Program-made: the position numbers and the translations under genes
Shown: positions 36,001 through 47,230 of the stretch, piece after piece
How positions within the stretch are numbered: position 1 is the first letter of the stretch
Layout: each line of letters starts with the position of its first letter
Assembly: GCA_026261815.1 (NCBI GenBank)
Contig: JAMPIT010000493.1
Coordinates: 3,985,501 to 4,049,500, forward strand
Source: Monarcha castaneiventris obscurior
Lineage: Eukaryota > Chordata > Aves > Passeriformes > Monarchidae
Length of the DNA: 64,000 bases
Reading direction: 5' to 3'
Notes under the pieces: generated by a model
What the model saw: only the letters and a program-made list of their open reading frames with translations
Told to the model about the DNA's origin: nothing
The model's database searches: none

Positions 36001-39000
36001 ATTATTATTAGTGCATTACTTGGAAATGAAGGTTACATTTTTGAGAGTAACTGGTTTTGAATTACTCTTCTAGTTTCTTTAAGCATCTTGTTCAAATGCT
36101 CCAACTTCAGAGTAGCCAAAATAAAAAAGGTGTGTGTTGACCATGGTTTTTTCAGCTATTTGCCAGGTGTAGCAGGTGCTACGTGATTTATTCCATTCTC
36201 TTACTGCCTTATGGTAATCTTCAAAAGCGGGAAGTGGATTAATAAATGTCAGGATGTAAATCAATTTCACACGTAATGATTCTGAAACACTTCATTAATC
36301 ATAGAATATCCTGAGTTGGAAAAGACAAGGATCGTCATCAAAGTCCAGCTCACTGGAACTTGAAGTGGCACATACTGTGCACATCTTTAGTATTGTAGTC
36401 ATGTTTTCCACAGGTAGTTTTTTCCTTGGAAATAGTGACCAGATGGGGTATCCTGCTTTTCTGTGGCTGCAATCACACCCAGAGTTTGAAAAGGCAGTGA
36501 AAGGATCTTCAGTAACAACTGTTGCCACTAAAAATGGGATTTTTGCAGCATTTAAAAACTTTTATCACCAGGGGAGTGCTAAATAAAAATACAAATGATA
36601 AAACGAAAACCCTACAGAGGGGTAAGACCAGAGCAGGGAATAGTGGTAAGAAGAGTGTGATTAGGATAAACAGGATGTGGCTGTGTGGGAAACCTGAGTG
36701 TTACCCACTCTTGCCATACTGTTAGGAATTGGATGTTGCTGAATGGATTTGGTTTCAGGAAGCACATTAATGTGGCCAGCAGGTGGAAGTACAGCTCAGA
36801 GTTCAGTGTTCCCTCGTTTAACTTCCATCCTGGTGGCTGACAGCTGGACTTTTTCAGTTTAATTGCTCTCCAAAGCAGTGGCAGAACAGCTGGAATTTGT
36901 TCTCATCTTGCTTTGCATTCCTGGGAAGCTCTGACTAAACAGAGGAGTTGAGTGGACTGGTGAGAGCTGAGCATGCAGCAGCACTATTTACATTCCCAGA
37001 GGGCTAAAACTTGCCTTTTTGGCAGCAGTTCTGTAGTTGTGTCAGCTGTGATGGGCAGTCCAGCTCCAGCTGAATGGATTGTGCTTCTTGGGATCTTTGG
37101 CACCTTTCTGCTCATCTTCACTGAGCTGAAACTCTGACATAACAGCAGTGCTCTGCAGGGTTTAATTAGAAGTAAAACCAGTCTGTTTTGTGTAAAAATG
37201 GAGTCTCCCAGTGCAATTATACTATTGCCTTTGGTGCCTTATTGGTAATGGGAGGAACAGAGCAAATAAGGCAAACTGAAACAGGAATCCAGGTTTAAAA
37301 TTGCTTATGTCAGTCCTTCTCTGGATTGGAAGGTGTGACTTTGAGGGCCCATTGGCTCTCAGCAGGTAGAAGTGACAGGGCTGCAGGGCAGCATGACACA
37401 GGTGTGCTCCTACCTGGTATTGCCTCGAGGATTCTGTGCTCATCTCTAGATTGCAACAAAAATGGGTGATAATAACTGTCAGAGATGTTACACAGTGGTT
37501 TAGACCAAATCAAAACTGACAGCTGAGCACTCCCCACTTTTGGAATTGGGTTCAGTGGGATTGGTTTCCATGAACCCTCCAAGGTGAACCTGTGCAGTTC
37601 TGTCAGGACAGTTGAATCACCAGCTGTAGCTCTTGAATCTCAGCTCTATAATCTGATACCTCCCAAATCAGAACATGTGTATTTATGCACAGAATCAGCT
37701 TAAGGAGTTTTTGCTTGGAAAGGAAAGCCTTTGTTTCGTTGCAGGGCCCAGCCCTTGCCCTGTTTGTGCCTGAATGATGATCTGGCCATGTCTGTTTTCA
37801 TTTTTGTGCTTACAGTGAAATTGCTGTGCTGCTCTGGGTGAGGTTGAGAATGCAGTCAGACTTGTCTCTCTCTGGTTATTCTCAGGAGTCAGTCCCACCT
37901 TAAAAATTCTCTCAGCAAATCTTAAATTAAAAACAAACAAACAAACAAAAAACCAAACCCAAAAAACCACCTTCATCACAGGATACCTGAGGCTTTGTGA
38001 GTGAGTGAAAATAACATTCCTGATTGGGTTTGTAAATGTGGGAAGTGGAGAGGCAGAGACTGTAGAGCTGTACAGAAGATAAACAAGTGAGCATGTTTTT
38101 AGACAGTTTTTTATTCATTTGGACAATTGCAAATTTATTGCAGCAAAGCTCATCTTACACTGTCACATGACGTGGGAGTGGTGGAACATGGTGCTGGTGC
38201 TCTTGAATCCTCCTTCAATCCCTGAGGTTGAGGTTTTGCTTCCAAGGAGTTTTTTCTTACTGAATCAGCAAGAGTCTTGCAATCCCCACCTGGTTTCCTT
38301 CTCAGCATCTGAATGAAGGCTGAGTTTGGGTTTGGGAGCTTGTTTAATTGGGTACACGATACACCAGTAAATTAGGCAGAGATCAGGCTTCAACTTGTTT
38401 TTTAAACGTTGTTTTCAGGTTCTGGTTTTGAGGCAGAAGGCCAAAAGCTGCTTCACTCTTTTTTAACAAAACTTATGGCGACAGCAGAAAAGCACTTGAT
38501 CACTCCTGCTGCTAAAATATAGGGTTACTGTAAAAAATGCTTCAAACAAGCAAGCTACTGCCACTGTGAGCATTGTTAGAGTGGGAGTGGAGGAAAGATA
38601 ATCATCTGCATGTTCTTACCACACAGGAAAAATTAAATCAGCATAACAAGAGCTGTCTGCATTGGTAGTTTGCCAGTTCAGGACTGCTCAGCTCTTCTGT
38701 TGCTGGGCCTTTCCCACAGTGCAGCCCAGCCTCAGCTCAGGGAGCAGTGCAGGTGCCATCCAGGAAGGGAAGGGAGTTGCTGGGAAGGAAGGTGGCTGGT
38801 GCAGGAGTGAGGCCATGAGCTGTGTCTGCTAGGCCTTCACTGCTGCTGAATTCTCAGCACTGACCCCATTCCCCACCATTTCTGGCAGATTTCCCCCAAG
38901 AATGTGTTGCAGGCAGGCACAGATTGGAGTCGTAACTACCTGTGGACCTTAAGACCCATGGACCTTAAAGACATAATTTGGGAGAAACTTTGTTTAATTT

Positions 39001-42000
39001 CCTCAGTTAATTCATGCACCATACAAAAATTTCTGATTTCTAATCTGTCTTGAATCTCCTTTGCTTTTAGGCAGAAAATGAGGAGACAAAGGAACGTTTG
39101 TTTGAGTCTTTACTCAGTGAGTGCAGAGATGCCATTCAGGCTGTTCGGGAAGAATTGAAACCAGACCAGGTAAGCAGCAGTTTCTACTTCCAGTGACACA
39201 GTGTTTCCTTGGGGCTGATTTAGTGTTAAATTTGCTGGGATTTCTTTAACAAAGAACTGAAGAATTTGAATTTATTCTCTTCAGAACTGGAGTGGAGGAA
39301 TAGCAATGGAGAAGCCCTCCCTCTCTTGCCTAGAAGTCTGTTACAGCTTCCATGGTTTACCCAAACCTTGAGTTGTTCCATGTTTTTTGTCCTTGGCTGC
39401 CAGTTTTAAGTAAATCATGCAGTGTTTTGTCTCCATTGCCCACAGAAGCAGCGAGAACATTCTCTGGAAAATGATTCTGGGAAAGTGTCCAACATCCAGT
39501 ACTTACACAGGTAATAGGCAAACATTGCTGCCAGTACTAGTGTGAAGAAACCGTGTTCTTGTGTTAAGATTTTATTTTTGTTTGGTTTGTTTTATGAGGT
39601 TTTTGTTCTGGGCCTCTGGGATCCCAAAGGATGACTGTACAGATAAGGATCTGATTTGGGCAGCTTTGTAAACACTTTACTCCAGACTCTGCTGCTGACC
39701 AGTTCAGAACACAGAGTAATGTCTGAGTAGCTCTGGCAGTGCTGATGGGATTTCCCTTCCCTTTTGGCAGTTACCTGACCTACATCAAGCTGTCCACGGC
39801 CATCAAGCGCAACGAGAGCATGGCCAAGTCCCTGCAGAAGGCCCTGCTGCAGCAGCAGCGCTCCGACGAGGACGGCAAGCGCTCGCCGCGGCCGCAGGAC
39901 CTCATCCGCCTCTACGACATCATCCTGCAGGTAGTGCTGGGAAACACAGCCAGCTCCCCAGCTAACCAGGGAACCTGGCTACAAGAGGGTATTGTAGAAA
40001 TGCAGCAGTGCAGGGGAATACCATGAGGTGTAAAGAGCAGCTGAGTACCTTCAAGTACCTCAAAGATGTTCAACATCTGTATGAAACGCAAAAACCTCTA
40101 TTAGTTGTGAGCAGAACCTGCTGCTTGAATGGATGTCCTTTGTTGTGCACTCTAAAACAGTTTTAAAATAGTCTTTCTGACTCTTATGCAGCATGCTTAA
40201 AGCTGCCTTAGTTTCTGCTGGCCAGGGAAAGTAGGAGCTAAAACGACTTGTTCTTCATAAGCAGGTTCTCAGTTTCTCCCGTAATTTTGCAGTTAACTGA
40301 GGGAGCCTGGTGAATGTGAATGGGAGAGGGAAATGCCTTATGAAAGAATTAGTTCATGGGAAATCTAAGGAGTCTTTGTCCTAATTCCTGTTTGTGTCAG
40401 GAAGTCTGTCCTGAGGGCAACTTGCACAAGTTTCAATGAGAGTCCGTCACAAGGTTAGAAAACTGATAATTAGAAAACTGGAAACTATTTCCCTGGGAGT
40501 GTTCTGTTGACTTGTCAGAAGGGGCAGCTTTCTCTTAGACCAGCAGATTCCAGAGGAAGGCAATGCCTGCACTTGTTATTCTGACTCTCTTCTGCACAGA
40601 ACCTTGTGGAACTGACACAACTTCCTGGCCTAGAAGAGGACAAGAACTTCCAAAAAGAGATTGGATTGAAGACACTCGTGTACAAAGCTTACAGGTGACT
40701 AAGAAACAGCCAGGTTTTCTTCAGCCCACATGACACCTTCCAAGGCTGTAATTCCAAAGCTCTGTGTGCTGTGCAGGCCTTTGATGCAGTTTCCTAGAGG
40801 AGCCTTTGGTTCCTAAAGGGAAACTGCCCACTGCTACTTGAGGATATCTCCTGTTGTCAGTCATTTCAGCTGGCAAAAGGTATGGATAACAAACATATCA
40901 GGAATCCACTGTTGACTGTTACAGGTGTTTCTTCATTGCCCAGTCCTATGTCCTGGTAAAGAAATGGAGTGAGGCCCTCGTGTTGTACGAGAGGGTGCTG
41001 AAATACGCCCGCGAGGTTCAGTCGGGAGCTGGAGCTCACAGGAACAGCTTGAAGGTACAAACCCAGTCCTGAAGCTGAAGTTTATGAAACAGCTCTGTCC
41101 CACTATTTATTGGTAATTAGGTGCCAGGCCATTACAATTCAAAGCTGATCTTTAAGTAGGGAGAAGGATGATGCTCATTATAGCAGAGACATTCTAGGGA
41201 CTTGGGAACACTTCACCTGGCTGCTCGATTGGAGGAGGGACAGACTTGTACCAGCTCCAAAGCAGTTTACCACTCTTTCTTACCTGTGCATTTTCTCTTT
41301 TACAACTTCTGTGATGCCTGAAGCACAGTGCTGTAGCTTTTCCCCTTCTGAGAAAGCTTATCCAACACTAGGAGTTAATTTCTTAGTTCTTACTTTGTCT
41401 GGTTTTACCTTTGCTCTGACTCTTAGACTGGCACATTTCAGGCTCTCAGATGATTTTTTTAATGCTCTAGGAGCTGCCTGATGTTCAGGATCTCATCACT
41501 CAAGTCAATGCAGAGAAATATTCCTTGCAAGCAGCAGCTATTTTAGGTGAGTAACACAGCTATACTCTAATGTATCTTGACTAAAGTCCCTGCAGCTATT
41601 TCATTCCTTTTATTTAATTTCTGAAGTTCCAGATGTTTTTCCACTTCACTCTGTTTCTTGCACTCTCTGGAAAACTGTATTTCCCCCCTGTTGCAGCTGC
41701 CTGTAGTTGTGTGTAGTGCAGCTAGGCAGGCAGTGACTGGACATTGGCATCTTGCTCCCTGCCCAGAGATGTTAAAACCCTTCCTGGGCATGTGCACCCA
41801 TTCTGGGAACCTGCACAGAAGCGTTTCAATTTTTTGCTGCAAACACTTTGGTCTTACTCATCCCAGTTTTGCCTGGCTGGGAGAGCTGCTGAGAAGAGGG
41901 AGAGCAGTGATGTTCTCTCTGTTGGTGTCAGCCTGGTCAGCAGAACTTTTGGGGATGGATGAACTCTCCCGATTTCTTGGGCTGCTGTTTTTGCTGTGCC

Positions 42001-43053
42001 TGCTGCTGGAAATCCAGGACAAGGACTGTGTTGCCTCCTTTATTGCCTTAATACTGCTTTAACAGACCCCCCTGGGGTGTTCTCATCATCTGCTGTGTGC
42101 TTCACTCAGAGTCTGTGCTGCTTCCCAGAGCTTCTCTTGACAGTGTGAAGGAGAAGCTCCACCACTGCAGGGCTGTGTTGGCTGTAGAGGAGTGCGTGTG
42201 GTCCTTACTCCAGAAATCAAGTGGATTCTGCTGAAAATACTGTCTTGTGCATCCCAGAGAGCAAGGATCATGGCTAAGCCTGGAGCACAGCTGCTTCCTG
42301 AGACAGTCTTACTCTACACCAAGGTCAAGCGTGTTATTCTTACCCCCTTTTGTTCAATTTTGCAGATGCAAATGATCCTCATGAGACTGAGTCTCCATCT
42401 CAGGTCAAGGATGGCAAGGTAAGAGCTAAGAGCTCAGGCAAATTCCAGCTGTGCTCTTAATGAACTTCACCTTTATCCTGTTACCTGAGTGTCTCTGACA
42501 ACTCAAGAAGTGTCCCATTGGTCAGGATTTGGTCATGACTGGTGTATTTAAGAGATGTTATTGGGCATGGTGCTGAAGGTACACAGTGGGGTAGGAGCTT
42601 GGAGGCTGCTTGCTTTATTTGGCTTTCTCTCTGCACATGGGAGGGTTTTCCAGAGGTCCTGCAGCTGTGCTTTCATGGGCTGTTAAATCATTTTCAAGCT
42701 TCCCAGAGGCCTCCCAAGGGAACTTGAGCTTCTCTTGTCTCAGTTGCTGCTCAGTGCTCTTTGCTCGTTTGACCCTTTTGATGTGAGTGGAGTTTAATTT
42801 GTGTCCCTGCCTCGGTCTCTTGCAGCCACTCTCGGAACGGTTTGAGACTTTCTGCCTGGATCCTTCCCTGGTCAGCAAGCAAGTCAGCCTCGTGCACTTC
42901 CCACCAGGATTCCAGCCCATTCCATGCAAACCCTTGTTCTTTGACCTGGCCCTTAACCATGTTGCTTTCCCACCTCTGGAGGACAAGGTGGAGCAGAAGG
43001 CCAAGAGTGGCCTCACAGGATATATAAAGGGCATTTTTGGATTCAAAAGTTAA
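30032..43053 (+). CDS. SRP68: SRP68, 68-kDa signal recognition particle protein, 16 coding exons
   Basis: SRP68 pairs with SRP72, binds 7SL RNA and supports SRP in targeting nascent secretory proteins to the ER. Coding exons: 30032-30182 (3' edge uncertain), 32046-32112, 32629-32742, 33588-33783, 34509-34591, 34807-34916, 35251-35333, 35581-35721, 39071-39169, 39446-39510, 39771-39930, 40600-40694, 40925-41054, 41471-41546, 42366-42418, 42826-43053 (TAA at 43051). These give 616 codons plus stop; human is about 627 residues. The N-terminus is MAAERQ, then Gly-rich, then an acidic/basic KD repeat. The basic RNA-binding segment reads [20 protein letters not shown] (residues about 72-91), followed by helical TPR-like repeats and the C-terminal SRP72-binding part, ending [13 protein letters not shown] 30032 has A at -3 and G at +4 and matches the family start. 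All junctions except the exon 1 donor are GT-AG. Confidence 0.95.
30092..30127 (+). repeat. In-frame 9-bp coding repeat in SRP68 exon 1
   Basis: Four tandem units AAGGACCAC, AAGGACAGC, AAGGACAAC and AAGGAGAAC encode [12 protein letters not shown]. The remembered human protein has a single KEN at this point (EENKENERP), so this looks like a lineage-specific in-frame expansion in the disordered N-terminus, which lies outside the RNA-binding part. Confidence 0.8.
30183..32045 (+). other. SRP68 intron 1
   Basis: About 1.9 kb. The acceptor TTGCAG at 32040-32045 is good; the donor side reads GCATCC, not GT. After the GC-rich first 170 bases the intron is AT-richer, with no recognised element or gene. 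Confidence 0.55.
30197..30249. repeat. Two-copy 34-bp duplication after SRP68 exon 1
   Basis: GGCGGCGGGGGGACGTGGC is present at 30197-30215 and again, exactly, at 30231-30249. It sits directly after the point where SRP68 similarity stops and may mark a local rearrangement or assembly difficulty in very GC-rich DNA. Confidence 0.8.
34168..34297 (+). mobile_element. CR1 LINE 3' fragment in SRP68 intron
   Basis: The stretch begins with the CR1 tail phrase TCTAGTGGAAGGTGTCCCTG, continues CATGGCAGGGGGGTTGGAACT and TTCCTTCCAACC, and ends in degenerate ATTCTGTGATTCTAT-type octamers, the usual CR1 3' terminus. It is 5'-truncated to about 130 bp, inserted in the sense direction, and not coding. Confidence 0.9.
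35722..39070 (+). other. Largest SRP68 intron
   Basis: A 3.3-kb intron between the exon ending NEAAIAQ and the one starting [10 protein letters not shown]. It holds the short antisense CR1 piece at 36296 and a (CAAA)n low-complexity tract at about 37926-37970. I see no further gene. Confidence 0.65.
36296..36353 (-). mobile_element. CR1 LINE 3' fragment, antisense
   Basis: ATCATAGAATATCCTGAGTT, then GGAAAAGACAAGGATCGTCA and AAGTCCAGCTC, is the reverse complement of a CR1 3' end. Only about 60 bp remain. It lies in the large SRP68 intron 35722-39070. Confidence 0.85.
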
Positions 43054-44138
43054 CCAGGACCCCCAGAGGAACAGAGGTTTTATTCTGTATTGAAGGAAAA
43101 GCTCCAAGAGGTTCTAGGACACAAATATCTGCACCTGAAACCAACAGAGGGAAGTTTGACCATCTTCTCCCCTGTGTCCTGTGTTTATGTCTGTGCACTC
43201 ACATTCTCTCCCAGTGTATTAAAGACAAACAATTACTCAGAAACAAACATACACTATAAATAGCTGAAAATAACCTGGAGCACAGAGAAATATCCTTTCT
43301 GCTTGGAGAAGTTTTGTGATCAGTGGCCTGTTCAGGGCTGGTACACATCTACTTACCATGGACCAGGGCATAGATACAATTTGATTCCTCCCTCTGCCCC
43401 ATTATTTGACACTATAATTTGGATTTTTGATCTAGAAATTGGGGTGTAATTGGGAAACAGAGGCAGAAGGAGATGCAGAACTAAACCAGCAAGCTGAGGC
43501 TCCCACACAAAGGCTGTGGAGCAGTAGCCAAGGGGGCAACTTCTTCCATTTCAATTCCCAGAAGTGTCTGTATTTTTTAAGAATGTAGCATTCAGAAATG
43601 ACAAAAGAGAGCCTCTTTCCTTGTGAGTAAGGATGGCAAATGTCAAATGTTGATGGTTACTCCTGCTGTGGTGGTGAATTTGTACTCTGGGCCAATAGCA
43701 CCCTTCTTTATTCATACACACACTTGGCTAAATACCTAAATACAGTATAGAATCTATTCCTAAAAGGATTTTCCTGGGAAAATAGCTTCATGGGTGGCTT
43801 TAGAAATAGCTACTTGCTCTTCTTGGGAAGTTGGGTCTCTCAGTGTTCGTTTTGTCTCTAATCTAAACCTTGCCTGAAAACAAGATGATCTTTTTCTGGA
43901 GTTCATCTGTTGCTTTGTTTCTTGTCCCTGGTCAGTTCAGCTACACCTGAAATGAGGGATAAGGAACAGGAGACCAGTAGGTTTGTGAGTGATAATTCAT
44001 CTCTGTCATGCCAGACAGCATTTTTTATAAAGCACCCAGGTGCCACGGGGATGGGCACTTTGAAAGTGCAGATAATTTCATAATTGTGATCACTTCAACA
44101 GGAAAAAATCCCACAGCACATGGGCAGAACTGTTCCTA

Positions 44139-44144
44139 AATAAA
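44139..44144 (+). other. Candidate SRP68 poly(A) signal, proximal
   Basis: AATAAA about 1.1 kb after the SRP68 stop (CCTAAATAAAGCATTTGG). It is the first canonical signal I find downstream; an ATTAAA also occurs near 43218. Confidence 0.6.
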
Positions 44145-44994
44145 GCATTTGGAAGTTTCCACCAGCACTGTGTGGGTTTTCACTCAGCCTGTAGCTGGCA
44201 GGTGAAGCAACAGTTTGTTCTGGTTCTCTGGACTTGGTGTTTTTTCTCCTTTTTTAGGCTTTGGAGTTAAGGTTGGAAACAGAAGGACTGTTATGAATGA
44301 TTGGAGTTTTGTTATAATGGGAATTTTCCTTGCAAGGTGCACGTCAGGTGAATGTGGAGAATTAACAATTCCCATTATTTTATTATGAATGTTCACTTTG
44401 TTCCAAGTTGATCTGATTTGTGAGTTCTCAAAGTACAGAAGGACGCTGTGCTTTTGAGAGGACTCTGCTCAGAAAGAGGCGGGAGGAGGAGGAGGAACTT
44501 CTTGTTTGTGTTTAATTTTTGCAACATGGAAACAAACTGGGAATTTCTGGTGTTGTAGCCAATTCCTTTCGCCTCTGGATTCCAGGGGCATTTTACAGGG
44601 GAAAGGGAAGTGTACAGGTGAAAGACTTTATTCATCAGGTGGCAATTTCTACAGAAAATTTGGTCTTGGCTGGCAGATTTCTCTTCCCCGTAAAGCCCAT
44701 TTCCACTTAGGCAAGGAGCAGCCCACAATGAGCAGGCTGCCCTGGTGCCTGTGTCCAGCTGAGCTGCCCTTCTCAGCTTTTGGATCAAATCCCAGAGGTG
44801 TTCTCCTTTGGTTTGCACCAAACTCTGCTGTCCTTCCAGAGACGTGTGTGGTGCCTGGATTGATTCCAGGGACACTCCTACTGCGGCCACTTTCTAGTTA
44901 CAGTTAAAAAAACCTGAGAGCAATTGGCCTCTTTCTGCCAAACGTCTTTTGACAGATAACTGGTGAGTTGAACGCAGATAAGAAACTTGAAAAC

Positions 44995-45000
44995 AATAAA
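44995..45000 (+). other. Candidate SRP68 poly(A) signal, distal
   Basis: AATAAA within AACAATAAAGTTTTATTCC, about 1.95 kb after the stop, with a T-rich and then GT-containing downstream region (GGCGTGTAGTTTGT). It could serve a longer SRP68 3' UTR or an unannotated transcript. Confidence 0.45.
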
Positions 45001-46479
45001 GTTTTATTCCTGACCTCTGAGGCGTGTAGTTTGTATTAGGAACACTGAGCACTGTTTGCCTCCCAAGCACTCAGAGGATCGAGGTCACACCATCACCTGG
45101 GGCTACTGAACCCCTGGGGAATGGCCACTTAGCGCTGGAGGAGGATCTTGTGCCCCAAGGCTCAGATAACACCACTCCGAGGTGCCTTGGCTTGTTTGTT
45201 TTGGTGTAATGTTAGTGCACAGTGAATGGAATGGGGTTTGTGAGCAATGATGTGGCTTAAATCATGGAAGGTGCTGATGAGGCTCAGGAAAAGAAACCTA
45301 AAAACGTAAAAGGAAAAAAGAAGTTGTTGAAGTCACCTGTATGCTGCAGCGCAGAGCAGACTGGCAGAGAATACTGAGGCTTTTAGCCCCGCAGTGGGGC
45401 CTGGGCTGGCACAGGTGAGGCTCAGGCAGCTGCAGGGGGACGGGGCAGGCAGGTGAAGTGTCTGATGTGCAAACAAACCAATTCCCCTGGGCCTGCCCAG
45501 GTGTTGGGCCTGCAAGAGCCGGGCAAGATGCAGAGCACTGGCTTGTGGGGCTTGGAAACTTCCTTATTGCACTGCTCTTTCATCGCAGTTCCTTTGGAGT
45601 GCTTGCTCTCTTTCCATGAATTAATTGGCAAGGAGGCCACGTGATTGCCCTCAAAACAAGAAACTCCGGCAGAATGGTCAAGAGGATTGCTTTCAATCAC
45701 CTTTTCCTAGGGAGTATCTTTGGGATTAGCGCTGGAATTTTAATTACAGGCTGAGCTAGCCGTGCCTGGTACCATTGCATCAGTTAAACCAGGAATGAGA
45801 TGTTCATCGTGGCCCTCACTCCACCACCAGTGCTAGACCTGTGTCTGAGCAATGTTCATTTGTTGGCCGTGCACTCCGAGGGGTCTGGGGACAGTGGATA
45901 GGTCTCAAGGGGCTCATGGGGGACAGAAGTGAGGAGCGTGAGGCAAACTGGGCAGTGAAAGAACTGGAAGGTGTAACAGTCTGGCCTGGGAGCTCCTAAA
46001 TAACAGTGTCCGCCTCCTTTCAAACCAGGAGTTGGGGGTATTTTAAACAGAGGATTGTGTTGCTAGAAAATTGTTGCCTAATTCAAGCTACTCCAGCTAT
46101 GGGACATCCCAGGTGGGCACTGTCAGGAGTTCTCTGGGGCATTTGTGGCCGTGGCTCTTGAGCAGCAGGTTGTAGGTTTGGCTGGCAGGTGCTGAATTGA
46201 GGCGTGGGAAGTCCCTGTCCAACTCCAGTGGGAGCAGAACTCATTCTTGGGAGAAGATGCATCGGCTGAGGGATCTCTGTGCTCCCTCACAGCTCTTGTG
46301 CCCTGCCCTGTCAGCACAGGTACCCCGTGGGCTGCAGCCGGGCTGTAGATGAGGTGTTGGCTCACTTAAGGAGTGATTTGATGTGATACTGACTCTCTGT
46401 GGCTGCTCCTCTTTCTTCAGGATGGGGTTGTTTTCAAACAAGAACAGCTGGAGGTCGGTTTTGCTGCCAAGGAAAAGCC

Positions 46480-47230
46480 CTTTGTGACCCGGGAGGGAGG
46501 GATGAGCTGTGGGGATCCCGGCAGAGCGGGGGCTGTGCTCGGGCTGTCCTGGGCTGCGGCAGGAGCAGCACCAGCTCTCCCGGCTGCTCTGCCTTCTCCT
46601 CCCTCGCCTGCTCCGGGCTGAGGAAGTGCTGGCAGCGCAGCTGCCCGTCCAGCCGAGCTCAGAAACCGGGGTCACTGCCCGAGTCCCTCTCTCCTTCCCG
46701 GGACCTGCCCCTTCAGCCCCGGCACTCGCAGGGCTCGGTGACTTCACCGGGAGCTGATCCAGCACCTACAGCCGAGGTTCGTGCCGGGCTCTGGCGTCTG
46801 GGGCTCACCCAAACCACGCCGAGGGTGAGCAGGTTTGAGAAATGCAGCCCCTCCCTGCCCCTCTCCCTTTGGGCGAGGTTTCCTGGGCCTGGCGGTGCTG
46901 ATTTGTGCCCGAGCAGGACTTTGGGTCCTGCAAAGCCGCTCCGTGACAGCCGCTGTCCCTGGGCTCTTGGGGAAGCGGATCACGGCGGGGTTTGGGTGGG
47001 GACAAAGCAGCGAGGTCCTTGCTCGGGAGCACCAGCCCCGGAGAGCGCTCACGCTGTGTGATTGCGTTGGGGATTTACTCTGAGACCAGCAGCGCCTTGC
47101 TCGGTGCTGGGGCTCGATTACAGCGCTCGGGTTAGAGCCGAGCCCAAGTGCAAACTCCGTGTGGGAGGGAGGAGGCTGTGTCCGTCCCCAGCCCTTCCCC
47201 GGGCTGCTGCGAGGGACCTGGGGTGAAAAC
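46480..47230. promoter_or_regulatory. GC/CpG-rich block in SRP68-EVPL spacer
   Basis: CpG words (CCGG, GCGC, CGGG, CGAG) cluster here, unlike the surrounding few kilobases. It is 6.6-7.4 kb upstream of the EVPL start. It could be an unannotated promoter, an enhancer or simply a GC-biased conversion patch; nothing in the sequence decides this. Confidence 0.3.

Noticed and set aside
46399..47061. 220-codon open frame in the SRP68-EVPL spacer
   Set aside because: It lies in GC-rich DNA where stops are rare, has competing long frames on the other strand, and shows no recognisable domain.
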